The position numbers and the translations under genes were made by a program. This document shows positions 46,733-57,889 of a DNA stretch of 64,000 nt, piece by piece. Each line of letters opens with the position of its first letter. Position 1 is the first letter of the stretch. Source of the DNA: Amborella trichopoda. Its lineage: Eukaryota; Streptophyta; Magnoliopsida; Amborellales; Amborellaceae. The DNA lies in contig NW_006494943.1 of NCBI RefSeq assembly GCF_000471905.2, forward strand, positions 2,309,072 to 2,373,071, written 5' to 3'. The notes beneath the pieces were generated by a model, which saw only the letters and a program-made list of their open reading frames with translations, was not told the origin of the DNA and did no database searches.

Positions 46733-47560
46733 ATGGCATCTAGGCTAGTCATGTCAGCACTATCCCAACTTGAAAAACTCAATGGGACCAATTTTTCTAT
46801 GTAGAAAAGAAAAATTGGGTATATTCTTTTCCAATATAGGGTGGATTATATCTTAGAAACCGAACCACCCGTCTTAGAGCCCAATGTCAATGGTCAAGCC
46901 AGAAGGCGACTTGACAAATGGCTAGAAGATGATAAAGTAGCTAGGACTACAATGTTAACTTTTATGGAAGATGATTTATTTAGAGTCTTTAAGGATCACA
47001 CCACAGCTCAAAGTACAATGGGTCCCCTATCTTAAAAGTATGGGTCCACTTCTGACCTATTTACAATTGTTGTTAGAAAAATACAATTCTTGCAAAATGA
47101 AAGAATCAGACTCAGTGACCGAGCATGCCAATAAAATGATAGTGTTCGCAAAAGACCTTGCTGCAGCCGGGAATCCAGCTCCCACTCGCATGCAAGTGTC
47201 CATTGTCCTTAACAGTCTCCCTCCACCTTGGGAGTCTGTTGTAATTACATTGAACCATTCTGCACAAAGGATAACCATATTAAATATTCTCATGCATCTT
47301 TGCATTCAAGCTGAGAGAAAAATGAGGAAGAAGTCAAATGAGCTCCACTTTGCTTAAAGTTCATCTTCTCAGATCCCCAAAAAACCTTCCAATTATCAGA
47401 AAAATAATAGATATAAGGAAAAGGAGAGAAATTTGAAAAATCAAAAGAATAAGGTTGAGAAGACTTGTTTTTATTGTAAAGAAATTGGACACATCAAATT
47501 TAATTGTCCGAAGCTGAAAAAAAAAAAAAAGGAATCAGAATAACAATCATGCTCGAAATA
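46733..47560 (+). pseudogene. Copia Gag
   Basis: Starts MASRLVMSALSQLEKLNGTN, followed by a TAG where tryptophan is expected (about 46,802), then YILETEPPV and ARRRLDKWLEDD, a frame change near 47,030, MKESDSVTEHANKMI and RMQVSIVLNSLPPPWESVV, and the zinc knuckle CFYCKEIGHIKFNC (CX2CX4HX4C) at about 47,467-47,508. This is a Copia Gag of the UBN2 type. Confidence 0.88.
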
Positions 47561-48900
47561 ATAAAAATAAGAGAAATTACTTGATCTGCATTGTCTTAGA
47601 ATCAATAGTTGCCAACTATGACCGGAGAAATTGGAGGGTCGACTCAGCCTCCACCCGATATGTTTCAAGGACTAAGGATGGATTCACAGAATTGAAGGAG
47701 ATTGCAGCGGGTAACTAGTGGATTTACATAGGAAATGACACCTACTGAGTTGTACTAGGTGTCGATACTTTCAAGCTGTGTTTACCAGGAGGAACAATCT
47801 CTTATTGACTGATACACTATATACGCCCAATATGAGGCGCAATTTAATTTTTTTCCGTAGGCTAGACGACAAGGGTTATGAAATAAGATTCAAGTCTGGT
47901 CGGGTTACAATTGGGAAGCATTTTAGAGCATTGATGTATGGTACTAAAGTTAACAATTTGTACCGACTGAATATTTATGAAAGTTTATCATTTTTTGATT
48001 ATATTGATGCCTCTTTTGATGCTTTTGTATGTATGGATGATCCATATTTACGATACTTATGATTAGGACATATAAATAAAGACAACATGAATCAAATGGT
48101 TAAAAGAGGCTTGCTTCCCAATTTAGGATAAATTGTGTTCAAAACATGTGAGTCGTGTATTTCTGGTAAATTAACTGAGAAGCCTTTCTCTAGAGGGAAA
48201 AGGTCTAGTGAACTACTTAGTATTGTTCACTTTGATATATGTGCCCATTAAATGTGAAAACACATAGAGCTATGAAATTTTTTATAACATTTATAGACAA
48301 TTATTCACGTTATGGATAAGTGTACCTAATTAGTAAGAAATCATATGCATTAGAAACATTTAAAGAATATAAAGCTGAGGTAGAAAATCAGTTAGGAAGA
48401 CATATTAAAATTCTTCAAACAGATAGGGGAGGTATGATATAATTCACCAAACAACTGTCATATACACTTGTAGCTGAATGGAGAAAAAGAACTCTAATAG
48501 ACATGGTTAGGTCCATGATGAAGCATTCAAATTTATCACCTCATTTTTTAGGTGAGGCTCTCAACATTGTAATATATATCATTAATCATATCTCAACTAA
48601 ATCGATAGACTTGACCCCATATGAATTATGGACAGGTAGGAAACTTGAGAAAGTTTCAGGTTCTTAGGCATATGTGTTTATACCTCCATAAAACAAAGAT
48701 AAATTACAAATTATAACTATAAAATGCTTTTTTATAGGCTATTCAAAATTTTTTAAAGGATATAGATTCTATAACCATGATACTAGATCATTAGTAGAGA
48801 GTCGTGATGCTCATTTTTTAGAAAATATAGATGATGAAAATATTTTAAATAAGCATGTTGACTTATATAAAATTGATAAATATAAGGGTCTGGAAGGCCC
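47561..48900 (+). pseudogene. Copia protease remnant and integrase
   Basis: The protease motif is not recognisable. The pre-integrase region is at 47,778-48,058 (LTDTLYTPNMRRNLIFFRRL, YEIRFKSGRVTIGK), then RLGHINKDNMNQM with a broken frame at 48,060, CESCISGKLTEKPFSRGKRS near 48,150-48,210, a core with several stops, and EYKAEVENQLGRHIKILQTD near 48,368-48,425. The DRGG block follows at about 48,424. Strongly degraded in the second half. Confidence 0.82.
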
Positions 48901-49099
48901 TGTTTCTCATACTCCCTCTACATTTGGTGAGAATGATTCAATTGAATCAAGTATACCAGACAGGCCTAAAAGAACTAGAGCCCCACCTACAACTTTAGAA
49001 GAATTTTATGTATTTATGAATGAAGATAATTACTCTTCAATGAGTGATGATACAATAAATGAACCTCGAATCTACAGTGAAGCTATTAGCTCATATGAC

Positions 49100-50480
49100 T
49101 CAGCAGAATGAACGCAAGCCATAAATGATGAACTTGATTCTATTAAAAGAAATCAAGTTTGGAAGTTGGTTGACCTCCCTAAAGATAGAAAAAAGCTTAA
49201 TGTAAATGGATCTATTGATAAATATAAAGCTAAGTTAGTAGCTAAAGGATTTACCCAAAGGGAAGGCATAGATTATGTAGAAACTTATTATCCAGCAGCC
49301 AAATTTTCATTTATTATGATCATCCTTGTATTAGTTATATATTCTGATCCAGAATTATTTCAGATAGATGTCAAAACAGCTTTCTTAAATGGAGACTTAA
49401 AAGAAGTTATATACATAAAACAACCATGAGGAAATATAATTAAAGGCTTAGAAGAACAAACATATAAACTTAAGAAATCTTTATATGGTCAAAAACAATC
49501 TTTTAAACAATGGTACTTTACTTTTCATAATACAATCACTAAAATTGGTTATATAGCCAATAGGTTAGACCATTGTGTATATGTTCTAGAATAGTGGGAG
49601 CAATCTTGTTATATTGTCACTATATGTAGATGATATTTTGATAGCCGGTAATGATATTGACATGATTAACAATACCAAATCATGGCTAAGTTCCCATTTT
49701 GACATGAAAGATATGGGAGAAGTTTCATATGTATTGGGTAATAAGATAACAAGAAATAGAAGTTCAAGACTTCTATGTTTATCTCAAGAAAATTATTTAG
49801 AAAGTGTTTCAAAGAGATTTAAGATGGAAAATTGTAAACCCATAGATACACCTATTTGTAAAAGCTTGAAATTATCAAAGAAAATATGTCTATTAAATTA
49901 TAGTGACAAAGCTGAAATGGAAAGAATTCCATATGCTCAAGCTGTAGGATGTATAAATTATGTCATGTTGTGTAAATACCCGATTTGAGTTATGCATATG
50001 GTCTTGTAAGTAGATTTCAGAGTAATTTTGGGATGGCTCATTGGCCAGCTGTAAAAAGGATACTTAAATATATTCAGAAAACTAAAAATTACAAGTTGTG
50101 CTTCTAAGTTGACAACTTAGAGGTTATTAGGTACTATGATGTAGATTTTACAGGAGACCCAGATGATAGACAATCAACCTCAGGAATTGTATTCCTCTTT
50201 GGAGGTGGATGTGTTTCTTGGTCTAGTACGAAATAAGGTTGTGTAGCTCGATATACTATGGAAGCCGAATATATTGTTTGTAGCATTGTTACAACTTATG
50301 ACGTCTGGATTAAAAGCTTCATAAATGATTTGAAGCTGGATATAGTCGACAGACTTGTTAAAATTTTTTGTGATAATCGGGCTGCTATTTCATCAATTAG
50401 AAATGGAGATTATAGTTCCAAGGGTAAGCACATTGAAATTGATTATCATTATATTTATGATATTATTGAAATGAAATAAC
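49100..50480 (+). pseudogene. Copia reverse transcriptase and RNase H
   Basis: RT blocks: KYKAKLVAKGFTQREGIDYV, QIDVKTAFLNGDLKEVIYI (49,220-49,425), then after a stop KKSLYGQKQS-like sequence and SLYVDDILIAGND at about 49,617-49,655 with YVDD intact, and YVLGNKITRNRS. RNase H: MEAEYIVCSIV (50,258), KIFCDNRAAISSIRN and KHIEIDYHYI up to 50,479. Frame breaks at about 49,430, 49,590, 49,990 and 50,107. Confidence 0.9.
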
Positions 50481-50818
50481 TGTAAGTTATTTGCCATCTT
50501 CAGATATGATTGCAGACCCTTTAACAAAGGGATTGAGTGGAAAATTATTATCAAAGCATGTAGCTTTGATGGGACTTGGAAATATTTAAGTCAAGAACTC
50601 CCAAATGGGATATTTTTTGATGTTTTGGTCATGAGAGGAAAAACTACTTTAGTGTGAAAAACCATGACATGACTTTAGATATTTTTTGTTATGAGATGCA
50701 TAACCGTACTTACGTGAAAAGCCTCAGGAAAACAATATGCTCATAAATGTTAAATTCTTTAAGTAGTAACGACTTTATGAAATTTCAATATATCTGGCCC
50801 TCGTGGCCAAGTAGAAGA

Positions 50819-51189
50819 TATTGGTACGTGTGTGTGCTCTTAGGGCCTTTAAACGTGCAATTTTTCTCTATCTTATAATTTAATGCTTATAAATAAAATA
50901 GGAAGGCTTCTTAGAGAGAGAAAGTGGTTTTTTTTTACGGCTAGAAGTAACCACCCACTTTCCAAGATTATAGGGCCATGTTTTCTCAGAGATTTCAGGA
51001 GTAAGCCGAACATTGGAGAACGACCTCCTCCATCCCTCTTTAAGAAGGGTTTCATGGCCATGGAGAGGTACACAAAAATTTACAAAGTTCTTATATTTCT
51101 AGTAAAAACCTGATCTCTATGATCGATAGTCTCACGACACTGCCCCAAATCCTGGGAGTGGGTCCATCTCTTCCCTCAAGTTTTCAACA
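50819..51189 (+). repeat. 3' LTR of 46-kb Copia
   Basis: 371 bp, TATTGGTACGTG (TG changed to TA)...TTTTCAACA. Preceded by a purine-rich GGCCAAGTAGAAGA at about 50,805-50,818, the priming tract. Confidence 0.92.
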
Positions 51190-51965
51190 CTACCATCACT
51201 ACCCATGATAAGTCTTGGTATTTGTCCGACTAAAGTAAATGTTTAGTAGTTGGTTTGAAAGGAATAGAGAGAGAAAGAGAGACAGAGAGAGGAGGTGTTA
51301 CATGAGGTCTAGAGACAAGGTTCGTCATCTTTTTTATCGTATTTTTTATTAATAACAAGAACAATTTTATCTCTCTAGATTTTGATGTGCTTTAGTTTCT
51401 GGTGTGTACATGATGATTTTGTTTGTATATTTCTAATTTTGCATGATTGTTCTTTGTAAGCGTGTTGCGTGTCTCAACAATGTCAATTTTGTATCTTCTT
51501 CTGTAGTTTTTTTTGTTCCGACTGTATGAAAAATTATTTTGATTCCAATGGTTATAAAAGTTGAAATAATGCATCTTTAGAAATCAATACCACAAGTTGT
51601 CTGATCTCAAGAAAAGAACAATCATTAATGAAGATCACAAATGAGGAAACAATACCTTCGAGAAGATATGATTCTACCTTAAGAATTAATAATTTATGAA
51701 CTTTTGAGCTCTCGAAAACAAGATTCAGAATCACCATATACCATCACATGAGGGAAAATTGTTCATTTCATCTTCATATGTTTTATGCCGCTCAGAATCC
51801 AAAACACGTTACATTTCTAACAGGATATGAACCATTAAATTACTATAGCTGCTTCTTATTTTATCCCATGCTGAGTAAAATTAGTAGTACTATTTTTGTT
51901 ATTAAATGGTGCAGCCGATTCTTTTAGTAAAAGATAATTGACGATTAATCAATTGAAGTTATTTT
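51190..51965 (+). repeat. Segmental duplication, copy 2 (right part)
   Basis: Continues the duplicate of the DUF247 3' flank (8,554-9,290): AAGTAAATGTTTAG, TTGATGTGCTTTAG-like, ACCATCACATGAGG and TTTTATCCCATGC occur in the same order. Similarity fades at about 51,965 / 9,290. Confidence 0.82.
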
Positions 51966-51974
51966 TTAAAGGGC

Positions 51975-52085
51975 ATATTCCTCCCAACTATCACTCTATT
52001 GCACAATATCAAAGAGGTATCATCCTAAGGGTTACTTAAGGTTAGGAAATCATGGATTTTGCCAGTTTTAACATGGTGTGTCTAC
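51975..52085 (-). repeat. Possible LTR end of a Tat-like Gypsy (minus strand)
   Basis: On minus, AAAGAGGGGCAAC (52,086-52,098) is followed by TGTAGACACACC, the form of purine tract plus LTR start seen in Tat-like Gypsy elements. Only about 110 bp of LTR could fit before the duplicated segment begins, so it would be a truncated LTR. No coding support was found alongside. Confidence 0.4.
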
Positions 52086-54480
52086 AGTTGCCCCTCTTTG
52101 GGGCTCCCTGTCCTTCAAGGGAAAGGTGGGTGGCGAAGAGAGTAGACACTACAGTATCCTAATGTTTCATGGTCAGTGGGCACACCAGCCTTTCCTCCCA
52201 AGACAAGAGATGGACTCGAGCACCTACCTCATCGCGGCTGTGAATTCGTGGGATGAGCCCAAGCAATTTCCCTCTTAGATCAATGAATGAAAGACCTCTA
52301 ACTGTCCAACAACACAGTTTGGATACTGCCCCCTCTCTAAACACAACACTTCACCTCAAATCTCATTTGAAAACTGCGAATGAGGTTCAAATAGAATATA
52401 CTCCTCTCTGATTTACCTTTTAATGTGTGAATCGTTCTAGTTTTGGTGGTAGAGGGGTTAAAGAGATAAGAAGTAAGGGAAAGGAAGAAGATGAGAATAA
52501 GGATGAGAATTTAGACGTGAGAAGAAAGAGGAGAAGACGTAAGAAGTGAAGAAGGGACCCAAAGAAAATTGAGTAACCTCCCTGTGTAACCTCTCCCGAG
52601 AGGTATTACTAAGGACAAGGAAGACACCAGGCTTGAAACCATGGTACCCGGAACGTTTGGAAAGTGGACTTACAATACTGAGCCTATAATTATGTTACTA
52701 AACCAAAGAGTCCCCCTGCTGGTGATCAAATGAGAAGAAAGTGAAAGAGAACGAAGCCTCTCACAACCCAAGCATTATGTGACCTGGTGGTTAGAGTAGC
52801 GAAAGGGTTGGAACTCTAAAGGAAGATGACTCAAGATGACTCTGACCCGAGTGATGGAGTGTAAGAGAATCAATGTCTCTTATGACCCAATTTCACTGTA
52901 CGAGAAAGTAGTTAGAGTAACAAACCTAGAGTTAGGACCCTAAGACACAATCTCAGGACGACCTGGGTCGAGTGCTCGAGAATGAAAAAGCGACGAACTA
53001 AGAGAGAGAGATAGACGAATGATGAAATAAAAATAAAATGAAGTAAATGATGGGCTAAAATATGATTCAGAGAGAGAAGAGAATGAAGAGAGAGTTAATG
53101 GGATCAAATGAGTGGATAGAGTAGTGGAAATATAAGGGGCGGTTAGAGGTTAGAGAGGATATAGGGCGGATAGAGGTGGTAAGGATATAGGGGTAGATGG
53201 AGATAATGAAGATATAGGAGCGGATAGAGGGAATGGGGTATAGGGATGGATGGGAGGTTAGTTGAGGATAGGGCGGATAGAATCCACAGCATGATAGGGG
53301 CATTTAGGGGTTTGTGCATGCTAGTGGTGTGTAGAGGTCAGCGAGTGATAGGGGCAGATGGAGGTTAGGGTGTGCTAGGGGCATATAGAGTTAGGGTCTG
53401 CAAGAGGGTGGATGAAGGTGTATTGGATGGTGAAAGCACGGATGAAGGATGTTGAGTGAGGGCGGACAGGGATGTGCAAGGGATAAGGCAGATAGCAGGT
53501 TAAGGTGTGTGACGACGGATGAGAAAGGCTAAACAAGTGAGGGCAGATGGGGAATGACGAGTGAGAGGGCAAATGGGTGAATGGGTGAGAGGGGGGACTG
53601 CTAGACGAGAGAGCTAAGAGGACTCGCTCATGGCATGGGTCCGTCACTTGACAACAGAGGGATAGAGTAAGACAAAAGGAAACGAGAGGAGGGAAGCCGA
53701 GTTGAGGTCGAATGGGGAAAGGAGATGAGAGCGTGAATAGGATGTGGGGTGTGAGAGAGTTGAGTGGAATCGCCTAAAGTGCAGGTCTGTCACTTGTTGA
53801 GAGCGGGAGATAGTGAGACAAGAGGAAAGAAGAGGAGGGTAACCGGGCCCATCTTAAGCACGGGTCTATGGCTCTAGACGAGAGAGAGGGAGTAAGTGAG
53901 GAGAGAGAAAGAAACAAGGGGAGGGGTGCTCAGCCTACCTTGAGAGAGAGAGAGAGAAGGAAAAGAGAAGAAGAAGAGAGGGAAAACGAAGAAAGAGAAA
54001 GGAAGAGATAAAAAGAAAGAGGAGAAAGAAAGAAAAAAAAGAAAGAAGAGAGAGAAAGAAAGAATGGACAGTGAGAGAAGAAAGGGGAGAGAGAGGAGAG
54101 ATACTAGATCCATAATGAGCTTAAGCCTTGGTACGCGTCCATCGGTCCCATTGCATGCACATGAGAGAGAGAGAGCCTTAGGCTTAGTGGGTCAAAACTA
54201 GGGTCTACCGCTTAGGTGTATGCTTAGGTTGGTTGGGTTGGTGGCATGTGGGAACTTGAGTATAGGGCAGGCTAAGGTCCATGGGGAACTATGGTGTATG
54301 ATATAGGGTGAGGTGTTTGGAATAGACTATGGTGTAAGGTGCTCTATGGTGTATGGTGTATGGTAAGGTGTAGGGAATAAGCTAAGGTGTATAGTGCTCT
54401 ATGGTGTATGGTGTAGGGTATAGCTTAAGGAATATACTAAGGTGTATGGTACCCTAGGGGTATTTTCCCTCTCTAAGAAA
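52086..54480. repeat. GA-rich, low-complexity non-coding stretch
   Basis: Includes short degenerate repeats: GGATAGAGG/GGATATAGGGG near 53,100-53,270; GAGAGAAAG-type runs near 53,880-54,110; and the phrase GGTGTATGGTGTA repeated near 54,295-54,450. Long reading frames on the minus strand here are polypyrimidine translations (S/L/P/F/Y only) and are not genes. It may be the non-coding 3' region of a Tat-like element, but nothing proves it. Confidence 0.5.
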
Positions 54481-55079
54481 TGTTTCTCTCTCCTCTTATC
54501 TTGGTCTTGAACTTAAAGGTAAAATGAAAGCAAGAAGCTAAGGACTCAAAATATTTCTTCAATTGCGCAAGAGAGATTACGACAATGACAAAGAGTTATT
54601 ACAAATGCCATGGATTTCTTTATATAGAGTAATCACAAAACAAGGGTGGAATGCTAAAAAACACTCAAGATTGTCAAAAAACTACATATTTTATGAATTA
54701 AAATATAATCCCGTTTTTGAACTAAATGACCAAATACTCCTGAGTGCTTTTCAACAAATGACAAAATCATCCTTCCATGAGGGACCTCTTGACTTCCTAG
54801 GCTTTGATAGCTTTTTCAAATGTCTACGATGCTAATTTGGGCGAGAGTTTTTGAAAGCAACACTGGGGTAGAAGTTTTGTTGACATTGGGGCTAGAGTTC
54901 TGTTGGAGCTAGGGCCAGAGTTTTGTGTTTGGGCCTGGGGCCTGAGTTTTTGTTGGCGCTTGAGCCAGATTTTATTGTCGGGCACTGGTGCCGGAGCTTT
55001 TGTTTTTGGCTCAAGCGCCCTTACACGTTTATACTTGAACCATGTGGAAGTGGAGCTATGAGAGTGGTTTTCTTCCGGT
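54481..55079. other. No gene recognised
   Basis: Contains degenerate repeats of the phrases GGGGCTAGAG, GAGCTAGGGCCAGAG and GGGCCTGAG (54,880-54,990). A 90-codon frame (54,563-54,835) has no recognisable features. Confidence 0.35.
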
Positions 55080-55400
55080 CCTTTTATTCAGCCATTTTCG
55101 CCCACGACTTCGAGGTCATGTCCGCCCTTTTGACTTTTCATTTTTAATCATGACGCCCTTGCGAGTTTTCACCATGCCTGGTTTTCTTGTTTTCAAAACA
55201 CTTTTACTCATGGCTTCATGGCCATGCCCGCCTGTCATTTTTACTCATGGTGCGCTTTCGGGTTTTCACCACACCTATTTTTATTATTATTTTGGTGCTT
55301 TTACCCATAGTCTTAGTGGATATATCCGGCTGAAATTTTATTTATTTATTTATTTTTTACTCGCGATGGTTTCCATCGCACCTGGCTTCTTCTTCTCGTT
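55080..55400 (+). repeat. Tandem repeat, about 100-bp unit, three diverged copies
   Basis: Each unit has GCCCGCC or similar, then TTTTTACTCATG-like sequence, then GCGAGTTTTCACCATGCCTGG or variants (near 55,160, 55,255 and 55,360). Another copy of the phrase GACGCCCTTGCGAGTTTTCA is at 56,909. Resembles the internal repeats of long LTRs. Confidence 0.55.
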
Positions 55401-55974
55401 TTGGGGGAGCACGTTGGAGCCGCGAACTTCTTGGTTGATGTGTGTAGGAGGTAAGCACGTTGGAGCCGTGAACTTCCTGGTTGATGTGCTGTAGGAGGTA
55501 CGCACGAGTTAGGCATGCTCTCACATAGGTGTGTGAGGCGTGCTGCTGATTGGTGAGGGAGGCATGTGACCCAGGCGGGATGTGTCCGCTAAGGGTGAGG
55601 TGTTGCCCGCAGGGGCAGGCATGGGTGGCTCTACTAACAAGTCTGCTTGTATATGGGGGATATATCCCGGAAGGTGGAGTTTCCTCGATATGGACGAGTG
55701 AAGACTAGGTGATGATGCGTCAGGAGATTAACGTTTGGTCAAAGAGAGTCACACCTGGAAGGCAAAGCAGCGGGAGATCCATCCTGTGATCCATTGATGA
55801 TGATGCCTGGGAAGCGAGGCAGTGAAAGTTTCGATCGGTGATGCATTGAAGATGACGCCTGGAAGGTGAGGTGTCAGAAGACTTGCGTGAAGGTCAAACG
55901 AGGCACCATTTTAATAACAGGTGTCCATGTGACTGGACGACGTATTGCTCAGGAAGCGGAGTGCTTTGATGATG

Positions 55975-56060
55975 GACCTATGGTCTTTATAAAAAGGGCT
56001 TGGGCCAAGAGAGTGTGAGGGTAGTTTTCCTCTTGTCTTTGTAAAGTTCTTTGCTTCCTC
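55975..56060 (+). promoter_or_regulatory. Core-promoter-like site 1 (LTR-like)
   Basis: CTTTATAAAAAGGGCTTGGG at about 55,985 is followed within 30 bp by GAGAGTGTGAGGGTAGTTTTC. A very similar arrangement is at about 57,505. Placement, spacing and repeat context suggest the U3-R boundary of an LTR. Upstream (55,700-55,900) a roughly 55-bp repeat built on GATGATGCCTGG precedes it. Confidence 0.4.
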
Positions 56061-56714
56061 CTTTGGTAGAGGGAGAGCGAAGACCTTTCTTTCTTCTGAA
56101 GTGTTTTGTTGGAAGGCCGTGTTCTTTGCTGGGGCTGGCTCTTGAGTCTCAGGTCCTGGGGTGCGTCCGAGCGTTGAGCGTCAGAGTGAAGGTATTCGAC
56201 CATGCCGAAGCGTCAATGGATCCATGCTAGATAGTGAGCCTGTGTCTTCAAGGTTCTTCTGCTAGTGTGGGATCCAGAGCACAAGGTTCAAGGCAGTGTG
56301 TAAGCACTTGGATGAATCATTGCTATGGCTGGCGAGAGCGTTTTTCTCTGGCTTTTGCTTGTGGGCACTCCTTTTAACCAGCATTAGGTTCTTTGCCTTC
56401 TTCACCGAAGGTGGGGATGAATAAGGGGTTATGTCCATTCTTTTCAAACTTTTCTTTGAAAAGAAAGACCCCTCGCCTTAGAACACACGACCGCTCTGGT
56501 GGAGGTGAAGTGTCTTAGAAGGCAGGAGACTCGTTTCCTAACGGATGTACTTCCTTGTAGCTACTTATTGTTGTAAGCACGATTTTATAATCTTTTTCGT
56601 TCATAAAATAAATCTCCATTTGACTTAAACGCTCATTGTTGCTCTGTATTTTTGGCTTGTATACTCACTTTTCCATTTCCTCGCCCATGGCTTGTTTCCC
56701 GTTTCTTTTCCTTG

Positions 56715-56870
56715 GTTCAGTTCCTATCCCTATTGATGGTGAGGATAAGAAATGGTTGGTAGAACGCTCGTCTTGCCTGTGGGATTGCACGTCCCTTTTT
56801 TTCCTTCTTGATTCAGTTCTTATCCCTGCTAACGGTGAGGATAAGAAATGGTCCGTAGGACGCTTGTTTT
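56715..56870 (+). repeat. Direct repeat, about 100 bp, two copies
   Basis: The phrase GGTGAGGATAAGAAATGGT occurs at about 56,739 and 56,838, each preceded by a TTCAGTTC(C/T)TATCCCT block and followed by AGAACGCTCGTCTTG or AGGACGCTTGTTTTG. Reading frames over it are not conserved between copies. Confidence 0.75.
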
Positions 56871-57494
56871 GGCAATGTGCTACTGCCTCGTGCTTTGACT
56901 TGGGCTGTTGGGACGCCCTTGCGAGTTTTCATCTCAGCTCTTGGTGTATGCATCATTTCTGATTTTCACAAGGACCCCGCATATATATATATATATATAT
57001 ACTTATATAGAGAGAGAGATATATGCGTTGAACTGCAGAGGGTCTCGTGTGTGCGGACGGGCGAGGAATGTGTTTCTCCTGCCTGCCCAATGTAGTGGTG
57101 CATGAGTTCACGCGGAGCTCATGTGGGCTGAGGGGGAAGGTTGCGTACCTGAGTGGCGTTTTACCCTCAGTAGACATGCCATTCTCAATGAACCGAGTTG
57201 TGGATGCGGAGCAACAAATGCTGAATGAGAGGGTTGCGTTGGCATTGCACAACATATTGATTGTGTGTGCTCGATATCTCCTTGAGACGGACCATGATTT
57301 TTCGCACGTGTGGCACATCACTTCACGTGTCGCTCGTGCTTCCGTACCTCTAAGCATACGATGTTTCGCTTGTGCGGCGCTTCAGTTCATATGCTGGTTT
57401 TATTTACATTCCCTATTTTTACACTACGTGACGTTCTGCTTGCCATCATCTCTTCCTTATGATTAGGTCACGTGTCACTCCGTTGATTCTCCTT

Positions 57495-57560
57495 TCTTCC
57501 CTCTAACTTTATAAAAGGGCTGTACGAGAGTAGTTCTCATTTTCACATGGGATTTTCTTT
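57495..57560 (+). promoter_or_regulatory. Core-promoter-like site 2 (LTR-like)
   Basis: ACTTTATAAAAGGGCTGTAC near 57,506 is followed by GAGAGTAGTTCTC, matching site 1 at 55,985. A T-rich tract (57,558-57,572) follows. The region 56,900-57,660 may be a solo or truncated LTR related to the one ending near 56,600. Confidence 0.4.
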
Positions 57561-57889
57561 TTTTTTTTTTTTACCCTGAGTAAAAATCTTAGTCCTTCTT
57601 CTGTCTTTCGTTTAGGCCCCCTGTTCATCGGTTTCCCTTGGACTAGAGTCCCTCATCATGTTTCAGTGCTTCCGTTGACAACCACGGTTGGCACCAGCTC
57701 GAATCCTCCTCCAGGAAATGATGTTTTTTTATATTTTCCAATGTGTCTTCGAGATGACCCTGGTACCATTTCTCTCCTTTTTGGGGCTAACCCCTTATTT
57801 TTCTCTTTTTTTAAAAGTTTTTTGAATTTTTTGTTTTTAACTCTGCTCTGCAGTGGAATATCCAATAAAATTCTATTGAATTTTAGAAA

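Larger units (their letters stand above)
46158..51189 (+). mobile_element. Complete but decayed Copia retrotransposon (5,032 bp)
   Basis: 371-bp LTRs at both ends, a primer site just after the 5' LTR (TGGTATTAGAGCAGG at 46,530), then gag, protease, integrase, RT and RNase H in Copia order, then the 3' LTR. The flanking 5-mers CTGTC (46,153-46,157) and CTACC (51,190-51,194) are each one transition away from CTGCC, which stands at the matching site in the undisturbed duplicate (about 8,549-8,553). Numerous stops. The LTRs differ at about 50-55 of 371 positions by hand count, so it is old. Confidence 0.93.

Noticed and set aside
47780..47830. Copia protease active site
   Set aside because: No D-S/T-G motif could be found between the zinc knuckle and the pre-integrase region of the 46-kb Copia, so no separate protease was called.
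53067..54113. Minus-strand frames of 78-90 codons
   Set aside because: Polypyrimidine translations of a GA-rich stretch (only S, L, P, F, Y, I, H); no domain and no conserved start.
57690..57720. Possible tRNA T-arm (AGCTCGAATCCTCC)
   Set aside because: No matching acceptor stem, D-arm or anticodon arm can be drawn around it on either strand. The same holds for GGTTCGAACC phrases near 19,800-20,000.
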